From UBA1794 sp031552405 (GTDB lineage: Bacteria > Bacteroidota > Bacteroidia > Bacteroidales > Bacteroidaceae), in the NCBI GenBank assembly GCA_031552405.1, contig JAVBMN010000029.1, positions 106,828 to 170,827 on the forward strand: a stretch of DNA of 64,000 nucleotides. The letters are read 5' to 3'. The notes beneath the pieces are model-generated. The model was not told the origin of the DNA. It was given only the letters and a program-made list of their open reading frames with translations, and did no database searches. Shown piece after piece: positions 10,101-19,831 of this stretch (positions within the stretch are counted from its first letter, which is position 1; each line of letters starts with the position of its first letter). The position numbers were made by a program, and so were the translations under genes.

Positions 10101-10412
10101 ACTCCGGCTCAATGGCCGTACCAGGTGCGGTTCGGCAATACGAACTTGTATGGATTAGCCAATAATCCGGTAGGCCTTTCTACACTTGCTGAAGATGAGA
10201 TTCAGGCGTTTGTAAGAGGGGATCAATTGTCGATAAGTGGTGTCCAGCTGGGTGCCATGCTTCGTGTCAGTACTGCGGAAGGAGAGATCCTAATAAATGA
10301 AGAAGTAAAAGAATCTTCATTTTCAACCACACTTTCTCCAGGAGTTTATATAATAAATGTTACTTTTGGGGGTGAAAGCTACAATCAGAAGATTGTAATA
10401 GGCTCATTCTAA
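7197..10412 (+). CDS. Secreted modular HELGH metallopeptidase-like protein (DUF6055-like)
   Basis: 1071 residues, first gene of the operon. Signal peptide (1-20). A jelly-roll, carbohydrate-binding-like domain opens with DVTELYLANPGFD (about 21-215), then a helical FIVAR-like segment, a second NPGFE jelly-roll (about 285-430) and more helices (to about 575). The next part resembles the DUF6055 family and carries AHELGHAFQG: His714, Glu715 and His718 form HExxH, and Glu738 lies 20 residues after the last His, as a gluzincin third zinc ligand would. The tail (about 990-1071, ending in LSPGVYIINVTFGG and IVIGSF) resembles a T9SS-type sorting domain. Its N-terminal half is close to that of the protein at 40797, which has a different catalytic module. 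Likely role: a secreted zinc peptidase or glycoprotein-directed enzyme. The substrate is unknown, and a non-peptidase function of the HExxH domain is possible. Confidence 0.75.
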   Translation: MKKRYLLLVVCVFPFALYGQVATDVTELYLANPGFDSNFNYGTTTSGNVKGDVINVVSGWNKDTNATYTVAGTFAYGSGATFNGSSAIPVSGYKGSAGGALALSTGWGSSLNYSQTVTLPGGRYALVSAYYNAGSVKAGFSMVGWIPDGGGQAAVSTVNAFPLNTWVVDTIPFVVPEKTGGKIQAGFTSVSGVGSGSSAKVLIDFVKIIYYGVDKTELNTLIAQADVLYGVGAGLEADALLAATNYAKGVAGDGEAGMSGILDATSRLKNAILTYQLTNASGADPLDMTHYLVNPGFESGFGGWINYGMTTQTNTYLPGKTGGTYVEAWVSRGSRVPDVSMQQLLTGIPNGKYRLIVKTGNIQQSATGSSVNNTSKPQTGAFLFAGHKALPVDTIKDQSLDFVVIDNQVTIGLKTENATGNWVPCDNFRLKFIGLHGLKDYADYLNDYITEAEKLLTSKMQNTAWHGLEATLAQARETIAAKPLVEDDLSAARTAIAAAVNVAQTSMEAYNKLQTAINYANQVLEWYADEAAKKEKLQPVVATANEAANNLNLTLEELVKAETALTTVTKTVDKQVYLPYSIYNGAAGGYISQSTADYEKPESRFSTARMKQTQNFVFLWEAGFGDDPETAAAGYKVPMKEIMEKLEDMYAFYRDKLKFVKKGSSKTDKYKMVVFLFYNKDFGTVYGGGVDNTTGALFLYPSRIQYGPYGALAHELGHAFQGMVAADGHPGFGGTAWEMTSQYMLWQYYDTWPTFEGYHVTSFMGQSHLAFTHADNQYHSPFVLEYWADLHGQDVVGDLWNKATSGEDFVGTYKRVYSLTQAAFNDEMFDAARKFITWDLKRGNTISQHANKHTYKLNDIGAGWHQVATTHTPQNYGYNGVRLNVPAANTTITASFKGLTEASGYNIINKTRAGWRYGFVAYKKDGSKEYGEAHSDVNGYISYTVPANTSYLWFVVMGAPTLHWKHEGTPAQWPYQVRFGNTNLYGLANNPVGLSTLAEDEIQAFVRGDQLSISGVQLGAMLRVSTAEGEILINEEVKESSFSTTLSPGVYIINVTFGGESYNQKIVIGSF

Positions 10413-10429
10413 CTCCTAAAAGAACTTAT

Positions 10430-13400
10430 ATGATAATGAAAAGTCCAAAAGTGGTGATACCTGCATTAGTTTGCACCTTGCTGTTGACCCCATTGCATTC
10501 AATGGCTTCAAGTTCTGTCGCTGTAGAGAATTCGATTCTTGCAGAGGCCAGAACCATATCGAAAGTTGAATTGATTCGTATGGAATGTCCGGTAGGTACA
10601 GCCCCGAAGCTACCCTATCAGGTTTGGGTAACCTATTCCGATGGTAAATCGGAATACCGGCAGACCCGATGGGCGAACGCGGCTCGTTCCGCAGAGGAAG
10701 ACCAGGCTGACCCAACCACTCATCCCGCAGGGCGTGAGTATACGGTAAGCGGTTTTATAACCGGTGATAACACCACTGCAAACGGGTATCCCATCACTGC
10801 ATCGGTTAAGGTTGTGGCTAAGGCATCTGCCGTGCCCTCCAATAAGCCGGTGGCTGAAACAGTACCATTGAACAAGGTGTTGATTACCGGAGATAACCGG
10901 TTGACATCCAACAGGGAACTTGCCCTTCGTGAAATCATAAGTTGGGATGTGACGCAACAGTTATACAATTACAGGGACACTTATGGGTTGAGTACAGAGG
11001 GGTATACAAAGTCGGACGGATGGGATTCTCCCACTACCAAGCTGAAGGGGCATGGATCCGGACATTATATGTCTGCTCTTGCCATCGCTTTTGCCAGTGC
11101 TACGAATCCGGAACAAAAGAATAAGCTACGTGATAATATGACTCAGATGGTCAACGAACTGCGCCAGTGTCAGGAAAGAACATTCGTTTGGAACGAAGAA
11201 CTCGGCAGATATTGGGAAGCAAGGGACTTTGCCCCCGAAGCCGAGCTGCGCGAGATGAAGGGTACCTGGAAGGATTTTGATACCCACAAAACGGAGTGGA
11301 CCAAGTACGGTTACGGCTATCTCAATGCCATTCCGGCACATCATGCTGCACTTATCGAAATGTATCGTGCCTATAACAATGAAAGCTGGGTATGGGCCCC
11401 TTACTATTCCATTCATAAACAGTTGGCAGGCCTTATTGACATCGCTACCTATGTGGATGATAAAGAAGTAGCAAGCAAAGCCCTTCTGATTGCCAAAGAT
11501 ATGGGCCTGTGGATTTGGAACCGGCTGCATTATCGTACGTACGTCAAGATTGACGGTACCCCGGAAGAGCGACGTGCCACACCCGGTAATCGCTACGAAA
11601 TGTGGAATATGTATATCGCAGGCGAAGACGGTGGAACGGGTGAATCGCTGGCACGGCTCTCCGAGATGGTGAGTGATCCTGTGGAAAAGGCGCATTTACT
11701 TGAGGCTTCGGTTTTCTTTGACAGCCCTGCCTTCTATGATCCATTGGCAAGAAATATCGACGATATTCGCACGCGGCATGCAAATCAACATATCCCAAAG
11801 ATTATTAGTGCCCTCCGAAGTTTCAGAGGCAATAATGAACCTTACTATTACAACCTGTCTCAGAACTTTTGGGAGATGATACAAGGGCGTTACCGTTATT
11901 CTTCCGGTGGGGTGGGCAATGGCGAAATGTTCAGGCAGCCCTATACCCAAGTACTGAGCATGGCCACCAACTCCGCACCTACGCTAAACGAGACTTGTTG
12001 TGCGTATAACCTGGCTAAGCTAACCAGAGACCTCAACTGCTTCAACCCCGACGATGCCGGATACATGGATTACTATGAACGCGTATTGTATAACCAACTT
12101 ATAGGATCCTTACACCCTACGCATTATATGACCACTTATCAATATGCAGTAGGGCTTAATGCCTCGAAGCCGTGGGGTAATAATACTCCGCAATCCACCT
12201 GCTGCGGTGGTACGGGTTCCGAGAACCATGTCAAGTACCAGGAGGCTGCCTATTTTACTTCCGAGAACACGCTTTGGGTTGCTTTGTATATGCCCACTAC
12301 CCTTCATTGGGATGATAAAGGAGTGACCCTTCAGCAGGATTGCTTGTGGCCGGCCGAAAAGTCCACCCTCAAACTAACCGCCGGGAAGGCTAATTTCGTA
12401 ATGAAGCTGCGTGTACCCTATTGGGCTACCAAAGGTTTTGATGTGAAGCTCAATGGCGTTTCGGTAGCTGCCAGCTACCAGCCAAGCTCTTATGTAACCA
12501 TTCCCGCACGTGACTGGAGCAGTGCTGATGTTATAGAAGTAACTATGCCTTTTAGCAAGCATATCGATTTCGGTCCTGATAAGATGGAAACAGCCGCCGC
12601 AGGACAAAACCAACCCAACCTTCAGTTTGCCCCCATGTGGGCAGGTACCTTGATGTATGGCCCGCTGGCCATGACTTCTACCGGTGTAAACGACTGGGAG
12701 GAAGCTACTCTTACCGTAGACTCTTACTTGGAAAGTATTACACTCAACGGTTCCAGTGGTGGCTCTACTGGTTCTAATGGCAACCTCTACACCCTGACAG
12801 TGGGAGGCAAAACGTTTGAGCCTGATTATTACAGAGGTGAGAACTCTACCCACTATTTCAGAATAAACCTTGTAGATGACATGACCTCTGAATTTAGAAC
12901 CATGCTATCTAATAAGTTGCAGGATGTAATAGTGTTCCAGTCCAAGAACTATACCAAAGCATCCTATAAGACTTTGAAAACGGCAGTAGCTACCGGTAAA
13001 AAGCTGAGCGCCTCAAGCAGCGTCACCCAAAGCCAGATCACTGCCGGAATGTCTACAATAGACAATGCCATTAACGGACTGATATCATCCAAGTTGGATA
13101 AGTCCCAGCTTTCAGCTATTCTAAAAGAGGCCGAATCAAAGAAAGCGGCTGACTATACATGGGATAAATACACCGCTCTTCAAATGGCAATCACAACTGC
13201 CAAAGAAGTGGAAACCACCGGAAATTCCCAGTTGTTGGTGGATAAACAAATACTTGCCCTGCGCAAAGCCATGAATGAGCTGGTGCTGATCAGTAGTGTG
13301 GATAAGGGGTATCTGGGTGAGGTGCTGGATCTTGCCATAGAAAGAAAAGAGGCACAGGAGGCATGGAATGTCCTCACCGTAAAGGTTCCTGAGTATTCGC

Positions 13401-13750
13401 CTTGGGCGCCATACGCTTTCAGACGTTTGATGAATCAGCTCCAGAAAGCACAGAATGTCTATGAGAATAAGGACAAGAATTATACCCAGAGTGAGGTTAA
13501 TTCAGCTGCCTCTTCCCTTAATGCGGCTATCAACTCAATGAGACCGGGTAATCTGCCCGAACTCGAAAACCTCCAACCATTGTCTACCCTGCTCAGGCAA
13601 GCCGACAGAGTGCCCGCTGCAGAGAAGACCCCCACTTTGGCCCAGGCTGTTGAATATGGCAAAATGGTGGTGGCCTATGTAAATGACGGTAGCGGTACAC
13701 ATGATATGATACAGAATGCAATCGAAAAGCTAAAAGGAGCGCTTCGGTAA
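10430..13750 (+). CDS. GH146-like beta-L-arabinofuranosidase-family enzyme with helical repeat tail
   Basis: 1106 residues, 17 bp after the preceding gene; ATG codons at 10430 and 10436 are both possible. After a signal peptide (to about 27) comes an Ig-like domain (about 40-130), then a DUF1680 catalytic (alpha/alpha)6 barrel (about 150-720) with the marks YYSIHKQLAGL, NETCCAYN and STCCGGTGSENH. By analogy with the structurally studied GH127 enzyme HypBA1 (Zn bound by Glu and three Cys, one Cys the nucleophile), the matching residues here are Glu521, Cys523, Cys591 and Cys592. The STCCGGTGSEN form is more like GH146 than GH127. The C-terminal third (about 830-1106) is three or more helical FIVAR-like repeats without a sorting tail. 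Such repeats are unusual on this enzyme family and may act as a spacer or binding module. Expected reaction: release of terminal beta-L-arabinofuranose or a related sugar. Confidence 0.85.
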   Translation: MIMKSPKVVIPALVCTLLLTPLHSMASSSVAVENSILAEARTISKVELIRMECPVGTAPKLPYQVWVTYSDGKSEYRQTRWANAARSAEEDQADPTTHPAGREYTVSGFITGDNTTANGYPITASVKVVAKASAVPSNKPVAETVPLNKVLITGDNRLTSNRELALREIISWDVTQQLYNYRDTYGLSTEGYTKSDGWDSPTTKLKGHGSGHYMSALAIAFASATNPEQKNKLRDNMTQMVNELRQCQERTFVWNEELGRYWEARDFAPEAELREMKGTWKDFDTHKTEWTKYGYGYLNAIPAHHAALIEMYRAYNNESWVWAPYYSIHKQLAGLIDIATYVDDKEVASKALLIAKDMGLWIWNRLHYRTYVKIDGTPEERRATPGNRYEMWNMYIAGEDGGTGESLARLSEMVSDPVEKAHLLEASVFFDSPAFYDPLARNIDDIRTRHANQHIPKIISALRSFRGNNEPYYYNLSQNFWEMIQGRYRYSSGGVGNGEMFRQPYTQVLSMATNSAPTLNETCCAYNLAKLTRDLNCFNPDDAGYMDYYERVLYNQLIGSLHPTHYMTTYQYAVGLNASKPWGNNTPQSTCCGGTGSENHVKYQEAAYFTSENTLWVALYMPTTLHWDDKGVTLQQDCLWPAEKSTLKLTAGKANFVMKLRVPYWATKGFDVKLNGVSVAASYQPSSYVTIPARDWSSADVIEVTMPFSKHIDFGPDKMETAAAGQNQPNLQFAPMWAGTLMYGPLAMTSTGVNDWEEATLTVDSYLESITLNGSSGGSTGSNGNLYTLTVGGKTFEPDYYRGENSTHYFRINLVDDMTSEFRTMLSNKLQDVIVFQSKNYTKASYKTLKTAVATGKKLSASSSVTQSQITAGMSTIDNAINGLISSKLDKSQLSAILKEAESKKAADYTWDKYTALQMAITTAKEVETTGNSQLLVDKQILALRKAMNELVLISSVDKGYLGEVLDLAIERKEAQEAWNVLTVKVPEYSPWAPYAFRRLMNQLQKAQNVYENKDKNYTQSEVNSAASSLNAAINSMRPGNLPELENLQPLSTLLRQADRVPAAEKTPTLAQAVEYGKMVVAYVNDGSGTHDMIQNAIEKLKGALR

Positions 13751-13857
13751 ATGAATAATAGACCTGTGCATATCGGATAGGAGTAGCTGGTCTGGGTTGT
13801 CCGTCCTGAAGAAATAAATAACTAAACTGATTATAACCATATAAAAACAATTGAATT

Positions 13858-16800
13858 ATGAAGAAAAGATATTTATTTCTAATCATCCTCTTGTTGCTTG
13901 GCATTCCCACTACCTATGCAAACACAAATCTGCTTGCCGGATGGGATGGCAATGGTGATGTGAACCAAACTACTTCCTTTCCTGATAAATACGGATGGGG
14001 TGTAAATCCTGGTGCGTTTAACTATGCCAATGCAGGCAGTGGTCTTCGTTGGATGGATGTAACAACCGGCCATAAACTTGATAACTCAGATTATGTGGGT
14101 CGTTTGATGACGATTCGTTGGGATGGTACCGGAAGTACCAATACAAGTTCACTTTACAGTTTTCCTGTAACGCTGGAAGCCAATAAGAGATACCAGTTCT
14201 CATGGGTGTATGAATGGTGGAACAATGCTTCGGCGCCTACATTGACTGTGGGCATCAATAAGAGCCGTTCTGCAGTAAACAATATTGCTGAGGCTGATTT
14301 TGTATGCGCTTCCACCAAACAGCAGCTGCAGCCCGGAGAGTTTTCTTTTTATAGTAAAGAAGCCGGCACTTACTATTTGACAATCAAAGGGAACGGTGTA
14401 GCTGCTCTTTGTGGCATAGGTAAGTTGGTAATGGAAGAGGTGGCACCTGTTTTAAGCAGTAATGTTTCCTCTCTGTCATTTACCTCGCTTAAGAAAGAAG
14501 TCAGTATAGATATTTATCCCAATGGTTCGGATGAACCCATTGCTTTCTTAGCACCGCAAGGCATTACTATTACTCCGCAATCACTTTCGGCTGCAGGAGG
14601 AACTGTAACCGTTGCCTGCGCAGAGGGAGCGGGCGAATTGTCGGATGTGATCGAAGTAACCCAGGGAGAAGACAAGATAACGCTTCCGGTGGTGGCTGAT
14701 TTCAGACTCACTAGCGTGATAACAGAGGAAGGGGCCTGGTGTTGGTTTGCCGACCCGCGTGCACTTCATTATAATAATAACAAAACTGGAGATCAAGCGA
14801 TAAATAGCACTTATATCGGATACATTGATGTGCATGGCGCGGTAAAAGCCACTCAGATAAGCCACATCAATAATACAAGAAGCGAGATATTGATACGTTC
14901 TTACCTCCAACCCGATGATCACAATAATCCTACTTTTCTTGTGTTGCCTGATGAACGCATCATGATTTTCTACTCGCGACATACTGATGAGGCTTGTTTT
15001 TATTACCGTGTTTCACAAAAGCCGGGTGACATCACTACTTTAGGAAGAGAAGTTCGTTTGGTCACTCCTAATAATACTACCTATCCGTCGCCCTTTATCC
15101 TTTCAAACGATCCGGAGCACATCTATCTCTGTTGGCGCGGTATCCAGTGGCACCCCACTATCGGCCGAATGACCATTCCGGATGAGAATGATGACGCCAG
15201 CTTTAACTGGGGCCCCAAGCAGATTGTTCGCTATTCAAATGATGGCACAAATGTGGTAAACGACTCTCGTCCCTATGCTAAATATGCATCGAATGGAGTC
15301 GATAAGATACTTCTTACCTATACCACTACACACCCTGGCAATGAAAGTCCAAATTGGGTGTACTTCAACTACATCAATATCCCGGCTTCAAAAAACACCG
15401 CAGATATTACATTGACTGATGTAAAGGGAAAGCAACTGTCGAAAGTAGATGCAGGAGTACATATCATCAATAAGAGCAGCAGTTATGCAACTGCCAATCC
15501 CAATGCAGTGGTGGATAACCCCACTTCGCATCGCGACTGGATATGGGAGGCTGCTGTGGCTGAAGATGGAAACCCGGTTATTGCAATGGTGCGGATTACC
15601 AGTGATCAAAGCTCTCATGATTATTACCAGGCCAAATGGACTGGAAGTGAGTGGAAAAAGACACTTCTGGGAAATGGGGGCGGGGCTTTCCATCAAACAC
15701 CGGGACGAGAACCATGCTATAGCGGGGGTATGGCAATTGACAAGGGCAATACCAATATCTTTTATTGTTCTGCACCAGTGAGTGGAATCAGCGGAAAAGT
15801 ATTTGAAATACAGAAATACACAGTAGGTGAAGATGGTAAGATAAGTACCATTCAGATTACATCCAATTCAGAGAAGAACAACATTCGTCCGTATGCCATT
15901 GCAAATACAGAAGGTAAAAGCCTGCTGGTTTGGATGTATGGTGATTACTACGATTGGATTGTAAGCAACAATACCCCATTGGGATTCCCCACAGGTATTC
16001 GTGCCGGATTTGAGCTTCCGGAAGAAACGGTGGATTTGGCCATCGAACTTTTGAAGCATGAAGAGTTTGAGAATGCCGACGGGTTTACCGGTACTGCTAC
16101 AGTAAATAGTGGTGTATTGTCCGTTTCGGCCTCTCACAAAGCCACGATTGCTGTGCCTGCCTCGGATAAGTTCAGCATTACCCTTTCTCCGTATATCAGC
16201 CAAGACGCATATTATGGTGAGATACTCAGTTTTGGAAATCTGACTATTGGCTTGAATCAGGACAGTCGCCCGAAGCCTTATGTAAAGATTGGAGCCGAAA
16301 CATATACAAGCAGCAGTACCTTGGGCAGTTCGGACGTGTGGGTAACGCAACCCCGCAGTACTAATGGTAACTGGCCTACGCCCACGAAATTCAAGTTCTT
16401 CAGCTTGACAGTAGTGTATGAAAACGGTGTATTGAGAACCTATATCAATGGCCTGATGGATCAGTATATTGAAGTGGAGGGCTTGTCACTTTCCGACATC
16501 ACCTTGGGCGGATTCGAGGGCTTGATAAACGATTGCCGTATGTATAACCGTGTACTTCAGCAGGATGAGATTAAAGCCATTTCGTCCCAGCTGGCAAATG
16601 AGATGGCCGGAAAGGAATTGGAGTTGGAGTTTAGCGCTCTTGCTATGCCCACCGATATTTATACAGACATTCCTTTGAAGACTACTCTCTCTACCGGGAA
16701 TACCCTGACATGGACTTCTTCAGATGCGGCAGTTCTTTCGAACAGTGGAATTGTAACCCTTCCGGCTGAAGTGACCAGTGTAACATTAACTGCATCTCTT

Positions 16801-17793
16801 AACGCCGACGGTATTGAACCGAGAGTATTTACTATAAATGTGCATCCGCGTAGTATTGAGAACAACCAACTGGTTCACTACCAATTTAATGAATCAGATG
16901 TATACATGATGGGTGGGGAGAGGTATGTAACCGATAAATCGGGTAGGAACAATGATGCCATTGTGTATGGAAGTGCTACGGTAAACGGTGTATTAGACCT
17001 TTCTGCAAATACATTGTCCGATTTTTCAACCAACGGATGCGCAAAAGTGCCTGGCGGAGTTTTGAAAGACCTGAGAAGCTATACATTTCTTGTAAAGGTA
17101 AACCCCGTGCATCTAAACGGATACCCACGTATGTATGATTTCGGTTCGGGTAGCGGCAATAGTGTCTTCGGGCGACTGAGCAGTTTTTGTGCAGGAGTTA
17201 AATACAATGGCGGTACTACGGTAATGCTTGATTCGTCCAGTCCCATACCTACCGGGAAAGAAAGTGCAATAGCCATTACTTTTGATGCGAAGACAAAAAC
17301 CACAAAAGTATACCTCAATGGAGTGCAAACTGCCACCGCTACTACTATTACCCGCGAGCCGTATGAATTGGCATTGATAAGTGCTGATACGCGAAATTAC
17401 CTTGGACGTACCCAATGGTGGGATACCAGCTATAGCAGCGGCAACAACGATTTCTGCGGTACCTTGGACGAGTTCCACCTCTATGACATTGCCCTTACAA
17501 AGGAGGAAATACAAACTATACAGCTTGACCCTGTGGGGGTGAATGCCTTACAGGCTATTTCATTCTCTGTATATCCGAATCCTGTAAACGCCAAGCAACC
17601 GGTATTTATCAGCAGCGATGCCGAGCTACCGGCTGTTGTTGAGATACAGGATATTGCAGGGCGGGTAGTTTCTCAAATAAAGGATGTGAGTTTCCCGGTG
17701 AGCATAGACAGCCCTGAGCTTCCGGGTATTTATCTTATTAGCATCTCAGACAATGAGGGTAAGTCGGAAACCGTAAAATTGATCGTTAAGTAA
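13858..17793 (+). CDS. Secreted BNR_4 propeller protein with two LamG domains and T9SS tail
   Basis: 1311 residues, 107 bp after the GH146-like gene. Signal peptide (1-21, ending TTYA); a jelly-roll binding-like domain beginning NLLAGWDGNG (about 22-190); an Ig/BACON-like domain (about 195-282); a BNR_4-type beta-propeller (about 285-700) beginning EGAWCWFADPRALHY; a first LamG/concanavalin-like domain (about 720-885); an Ig-like linker (about 890-990); a second LamG (about 1000-1220, with FHLYDIALTKEEI at its end); and a C-terminal type A T9SS sorting domain (about 1228-1311) with SVYPNPVN and LPGIYLISISDNEGKSE. BNR_4 propellers occur in polysaccharide lyases and hydrolases and in non-catalytic proteins; I cannot assign catalytic residues. 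Its N-terminal and propeller parts are paralogous to the protein at 29402, so two versions lie within one operon. Confidence 0.8.
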   Translation: MKKRYLFLIILLLLGIPTTYANTNLLAGWDGNGDVNQTTSFPDKYGWGVNPGAFNYANAGSGLRWMDVTTGHKLDNSDYVGRLMTIRWDGTGSTNTSSLYSFPVTLEANKRYQFSWVYEWWNNASAPTLTVGINKSRSAVNNIAEADFVCASTKQQLQPGEFSFYSKEAGTYYLTIKGNGVAALCGIGKLVMEEVAPVLSSNVSSLSFTSLKKEVSIDIYPNGSDEPIAFLAPQGITITPQSLSAAGGTVTVACAEGAGELSDVIEVTQGEDKITLPVVADFRLTSVITEEGAWCWFADPRALHYNNNKTGDQAINSTYIGYIDVHGAVKATQISHINNTRSEILIRSYLQPDDHNNPTFLVLPDERIMIFYSRHTDEACFYYRVSQKPGDITTLGREVRLVTPNNTTYPSPFILSNDPEHIYLCWRGIQWHPTIGRMTIPDENDDASFNWGPKQIVRYSNDGTNVVNDSRPYAKYASNGVDKILLTYTTTHPGNESPNWVYFNYINIPASKNTADITLTDVKGKQLSKVDAGVHIINKSSSYATANPNAVVDNPTSHRDWIWEAAVAEDGNPVIAMVRITSDQSSHDYYQAKWTGSEWKKTLLGNGGGAFHQTPGREPCYSGGMAIDKGNTNIFYCSAPVSGISGKVFEIQKYTVGEDGKISTIQITSNSEKNNIRPYAIANTEGKSLLVWMYGDYYDWIVSNNTPLGFPTGIRAGFELPEETVDLAIELLKHEEFENADGFTGTATVNSGVLSVSASHKATIAVPASDKFSITLSPYISQDAYYGEILSFGNLTIGLNQDSRPKPYVKIGAETYTSSSTLGSSDVWVTQPRSTNGNWPTPTKFKFFSLTVVYENGVLRTYINGLMDQYIEVEGLSLSDITLGGFEGLINDCRMYNRVLQQDEIKAISSQLANEMAGKELELEFSALAMPTDIYTDIPLKTTLSTGNTLTWTSSDAAVLSNSGIVTLPAEVTSVTLTASLNADGIEPRVFTINVHPRSIENNQLVHYQFNESDVYMMGGERYVTDKSGRNNDAIVYGSATVNGVLDLSANTLSDFSTNGCAKVPGGVLKDLRSYTFLVKVNPVHLNGYPRMYDFGSGSGNSVFGRLSSFCAGVKYNGGTTVMLDSSSPIPTGKESAIAITFDAKTKTTKVYLNGVQTATATTITREPYELALISADTRNYLGRTQWWDTSYSSGNNDFCGTLDEFHLYDIALTKEEIQTIQLDPVGVNALQAISFSVYPNPVNAKQPVFISSDAELPAVVEIQDIAGRVVSQIKDVSFPVSIDSPELPGIYLISISDNEGKSETVKLIVK

Positions 17794-17816
17794 CCATCTA
17801 ACTTGTGTAAATAGTA

Positions 17817-19817
17817 ATGAAACAAATAGCAATTAGCCTGACTCTTGTGCTTTTCCTCCTTGGAGGGAAGGCACAAGGCCAGAATGGCGGATATCCGATT
17901 AATTCCGTTCCCTTTACCTCCGTGAAGGTGACCGATATTTTCTGGGGGCAACGCCTGAAGGCCAGTCGTGAAGTAACCATTCCTTCTTCCTTCCGTAAAT
18001 GCCAGGAGAGCGGGCGTTATGAGAACTTTGTGAAGGCTGCTCATCCCAGTGCTGACTATAAATTTATAGGTCGTGGGTTTGACGATACCGACGTGTATAA
18101 GATCATTGAAGGCGCCAGCTATTCCATGCAAACTTACCCCGATGCCAAGCTACGGAAATACGTGGACAGCGTATTGGTGTTGGTTGCGGCGGCACAGGAG
18201 ACGGATGGATATCTCTTCACCGCTCGTACCATGAACCCTGGTTATGAGCATAGATACAACGGAGAAAACCGTTGGGACAAGGTGGAAAGCGTCAGCCATG
18301 AGTTCTATAACCTGGGACACATGCTGGAAGCTGCCATTGCCCACTACCAGGCCACCGGCAAACGTAACTTTCTGGATATTGCCATCCGGTATGCCGACTG
18401 TGTGGACCGGGAAATTGGTGATGCTCCGGGCAAGCAGGTTAAAGTGCCCGGCCACCAGATTGCTGAAATGGGACTGACCAAACTGTATGTCTTAACCGGG
18501 GATAAAAAATACCTCGATCTTGCCAAATTCTTTCTGGATAAGCGTGGCCTTACCCAGAACCGGGACGCATATAACCAGACGCACAAGCCTGTCCTGCAAC
18601 AGGATGAAGCCGTAGGGCATGCCGTGCGGGCAGCTTATATGTATTCCGGTATTGCCGATGTGGCCGCACTTACAGGAGACACAGCCTACGTGAATGCCAT
18701 TGACCGGATCTGGGAGAATGTAGTCTCCAAGAAACTGTATCTTACAGGTGGAATTGGTGCACGCCATTGGGGTGAAGCCTTTGGCAGTAATTACGAATTG
18801 CCTAATATGACTGCCTACAATGAGACCTGTGCCGCCATTGCCAATGTATACTGGAACTACCGCATGTTCCTGCTACATGGCGATGCCAAATACTTTGATG
18901 TGTTGGAGCGGACGTTGTATAACGGATTGATCTCTGGCGTTTCATTGGACGGTAGTACATTCTTTTACCCGAACCCATTAGAGGCCGATGGGAAATACAA
19001 GTTCAACTCAGAAGGAAGTTGTGATCGTCAGCCTTGGTTTGGATGTTCCTGCTGTCCTTCCAACATCAGTCGTTTCATTCCTTCTCTTCCCGGTTATATC
19101 TATGCAGTAAAGGACAAGGATGTGTATGTCAACCTGTTTATGGGAAACACTTCAGAATTAAAGGTCGACAGCAAAAAGCTAAGCCTCACGCAAACCACCA
19201 GCTACCCCTGGGACGGAACCGTTCGCCTGGAGATTACAAAAGGGAAGCAAGACATGGCATTGAAGATCCGTGTCCCAGGATGGGCCAGAAATGAAGTAGT
19301 TCCCAGCAGCCTGTATACCTATGCGGACGGAAAGCAATGCGGATACACCGTAAAAGTGAACGGGCAGCCCGTGGAGAGTAAGATTGAAAAAGGCTACTTT
19401 ACCATTTACCGTACGTGGAAGAAAGCTGATGTAGTGGAGATCAACTTCGATATGCAGCCCCGTATGGTGAAGGCTCATGAGAAGGTTGAGGCCGACAAAG
19501 GCCGGGTTGCCATTGAACGCGGCCCTGTGGTGTATTGCGCCGAGTTTAAGGATAATGACTTCTCATTACGCAGTATTCTATTGCCTACAAACCCCACTAT
19601 TCAGGTGCTTGGCAAACCGGACTTGCTCAATGGAATCAAAGAATTGAACCTCCCTGCACAGTCACTCTCCTTGGATAATAAGGGTCTCCTGAAAACCCGT
19701 GACGTGACACTTACACTGGTACCCTATTATGCCTGGTGCCATCGTGGAATAGGCGAAATGGCTGTGTGGCTGCCGCAGGACGTTTCGGCAGTGCGACCTG
19801 AAACAGAAAATAAGTAA
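17817..19817 (+). CDS. GH127 beta-L-arabinofuranosidase-family enzyme, copy A
   Basis: 666 residues, 23 bp after the BNR gene. Signal peptide (1-20, SLTLVLFLLGGKAQG). The whole mature protein is a DUF1680/GH127 domain of normal length. Visible active-site residues follow HypBA1 spacing exactly: Glu320 (GEAFG, acid/base position), Glu336 and Cys338 (YNETC), Cys412 and Cys413 (GCSCCPSN). In HypBA1 the Glu/Cys/Cys/Cys set binds zinc and the first of the paired cysteines is the nucleophile. Expected reaction: removal of beta-L-arabinofuranose from oligosaccharides or Hyp-linked chains, in the periplasm or at the surface. GH127 members acting on other sugars of rhamnogalacturonan II are known, so the exact substrate is open. 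First of three paralogues in the operon. Confidence 0.9.
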   Translation: MKQIAISLTLVLFLLGGKAQGQNGGYPINSVPFTSVKVTDIFWGQRLKASREVTIPSSFRKCQESGRYENFVKAAHPSADYKFIGRGFDDTDVYKIIEGASYSMQTYPDAKLRKYVDSVLVLVAAAQETDGYLFTARTMNPGYEHRYNGENRWDKVESVSHEFYNLGHMLEAAIAHYQATGKRNFLDIAIRYADCVDREIGDAPGKQVKVPGHQIAEMGLTKLYVLTGDKKYLDLAKFFLDKRGLTQNRDAYNQTHKPVLQQDEAVGHAVRAAYMYSGIADVAALTGDTAYVNAIDRIWENVVSKKLYLTGGIGARHWGEAFGSNYELPNMTAYNETCAAIANVYWNYRMFLLHGDAKYFDVLERTLYNGLISGVSLDGSTFFYPNPLEADGKYKFNSEGSCDRQPWFGCSCCPSNISRFIPSLPGYIYAVKDKDVYVNLFMGNTSELKVDSKKLSLTQTTSYPWDGTVRLEITKGKQDMALKIRVPGWARNEVVPSSLYTYADGKQCGYTVKVNGQPVESKIEKGYFTIYRTWKKADVVEINFDMQPRMVKAHEKVEADKGRVAIERGPVVYCAEFKDNDFSLRSILLPTNPTIQVLGKPDLLNGIKELNLPAQSLSLDNKGLLKTRDVTLTLVPYYAWCHRGIGEMAVWLPQDVSAVRPETENK

Positions 19818-19831
19818 TTATTTATTAGACA

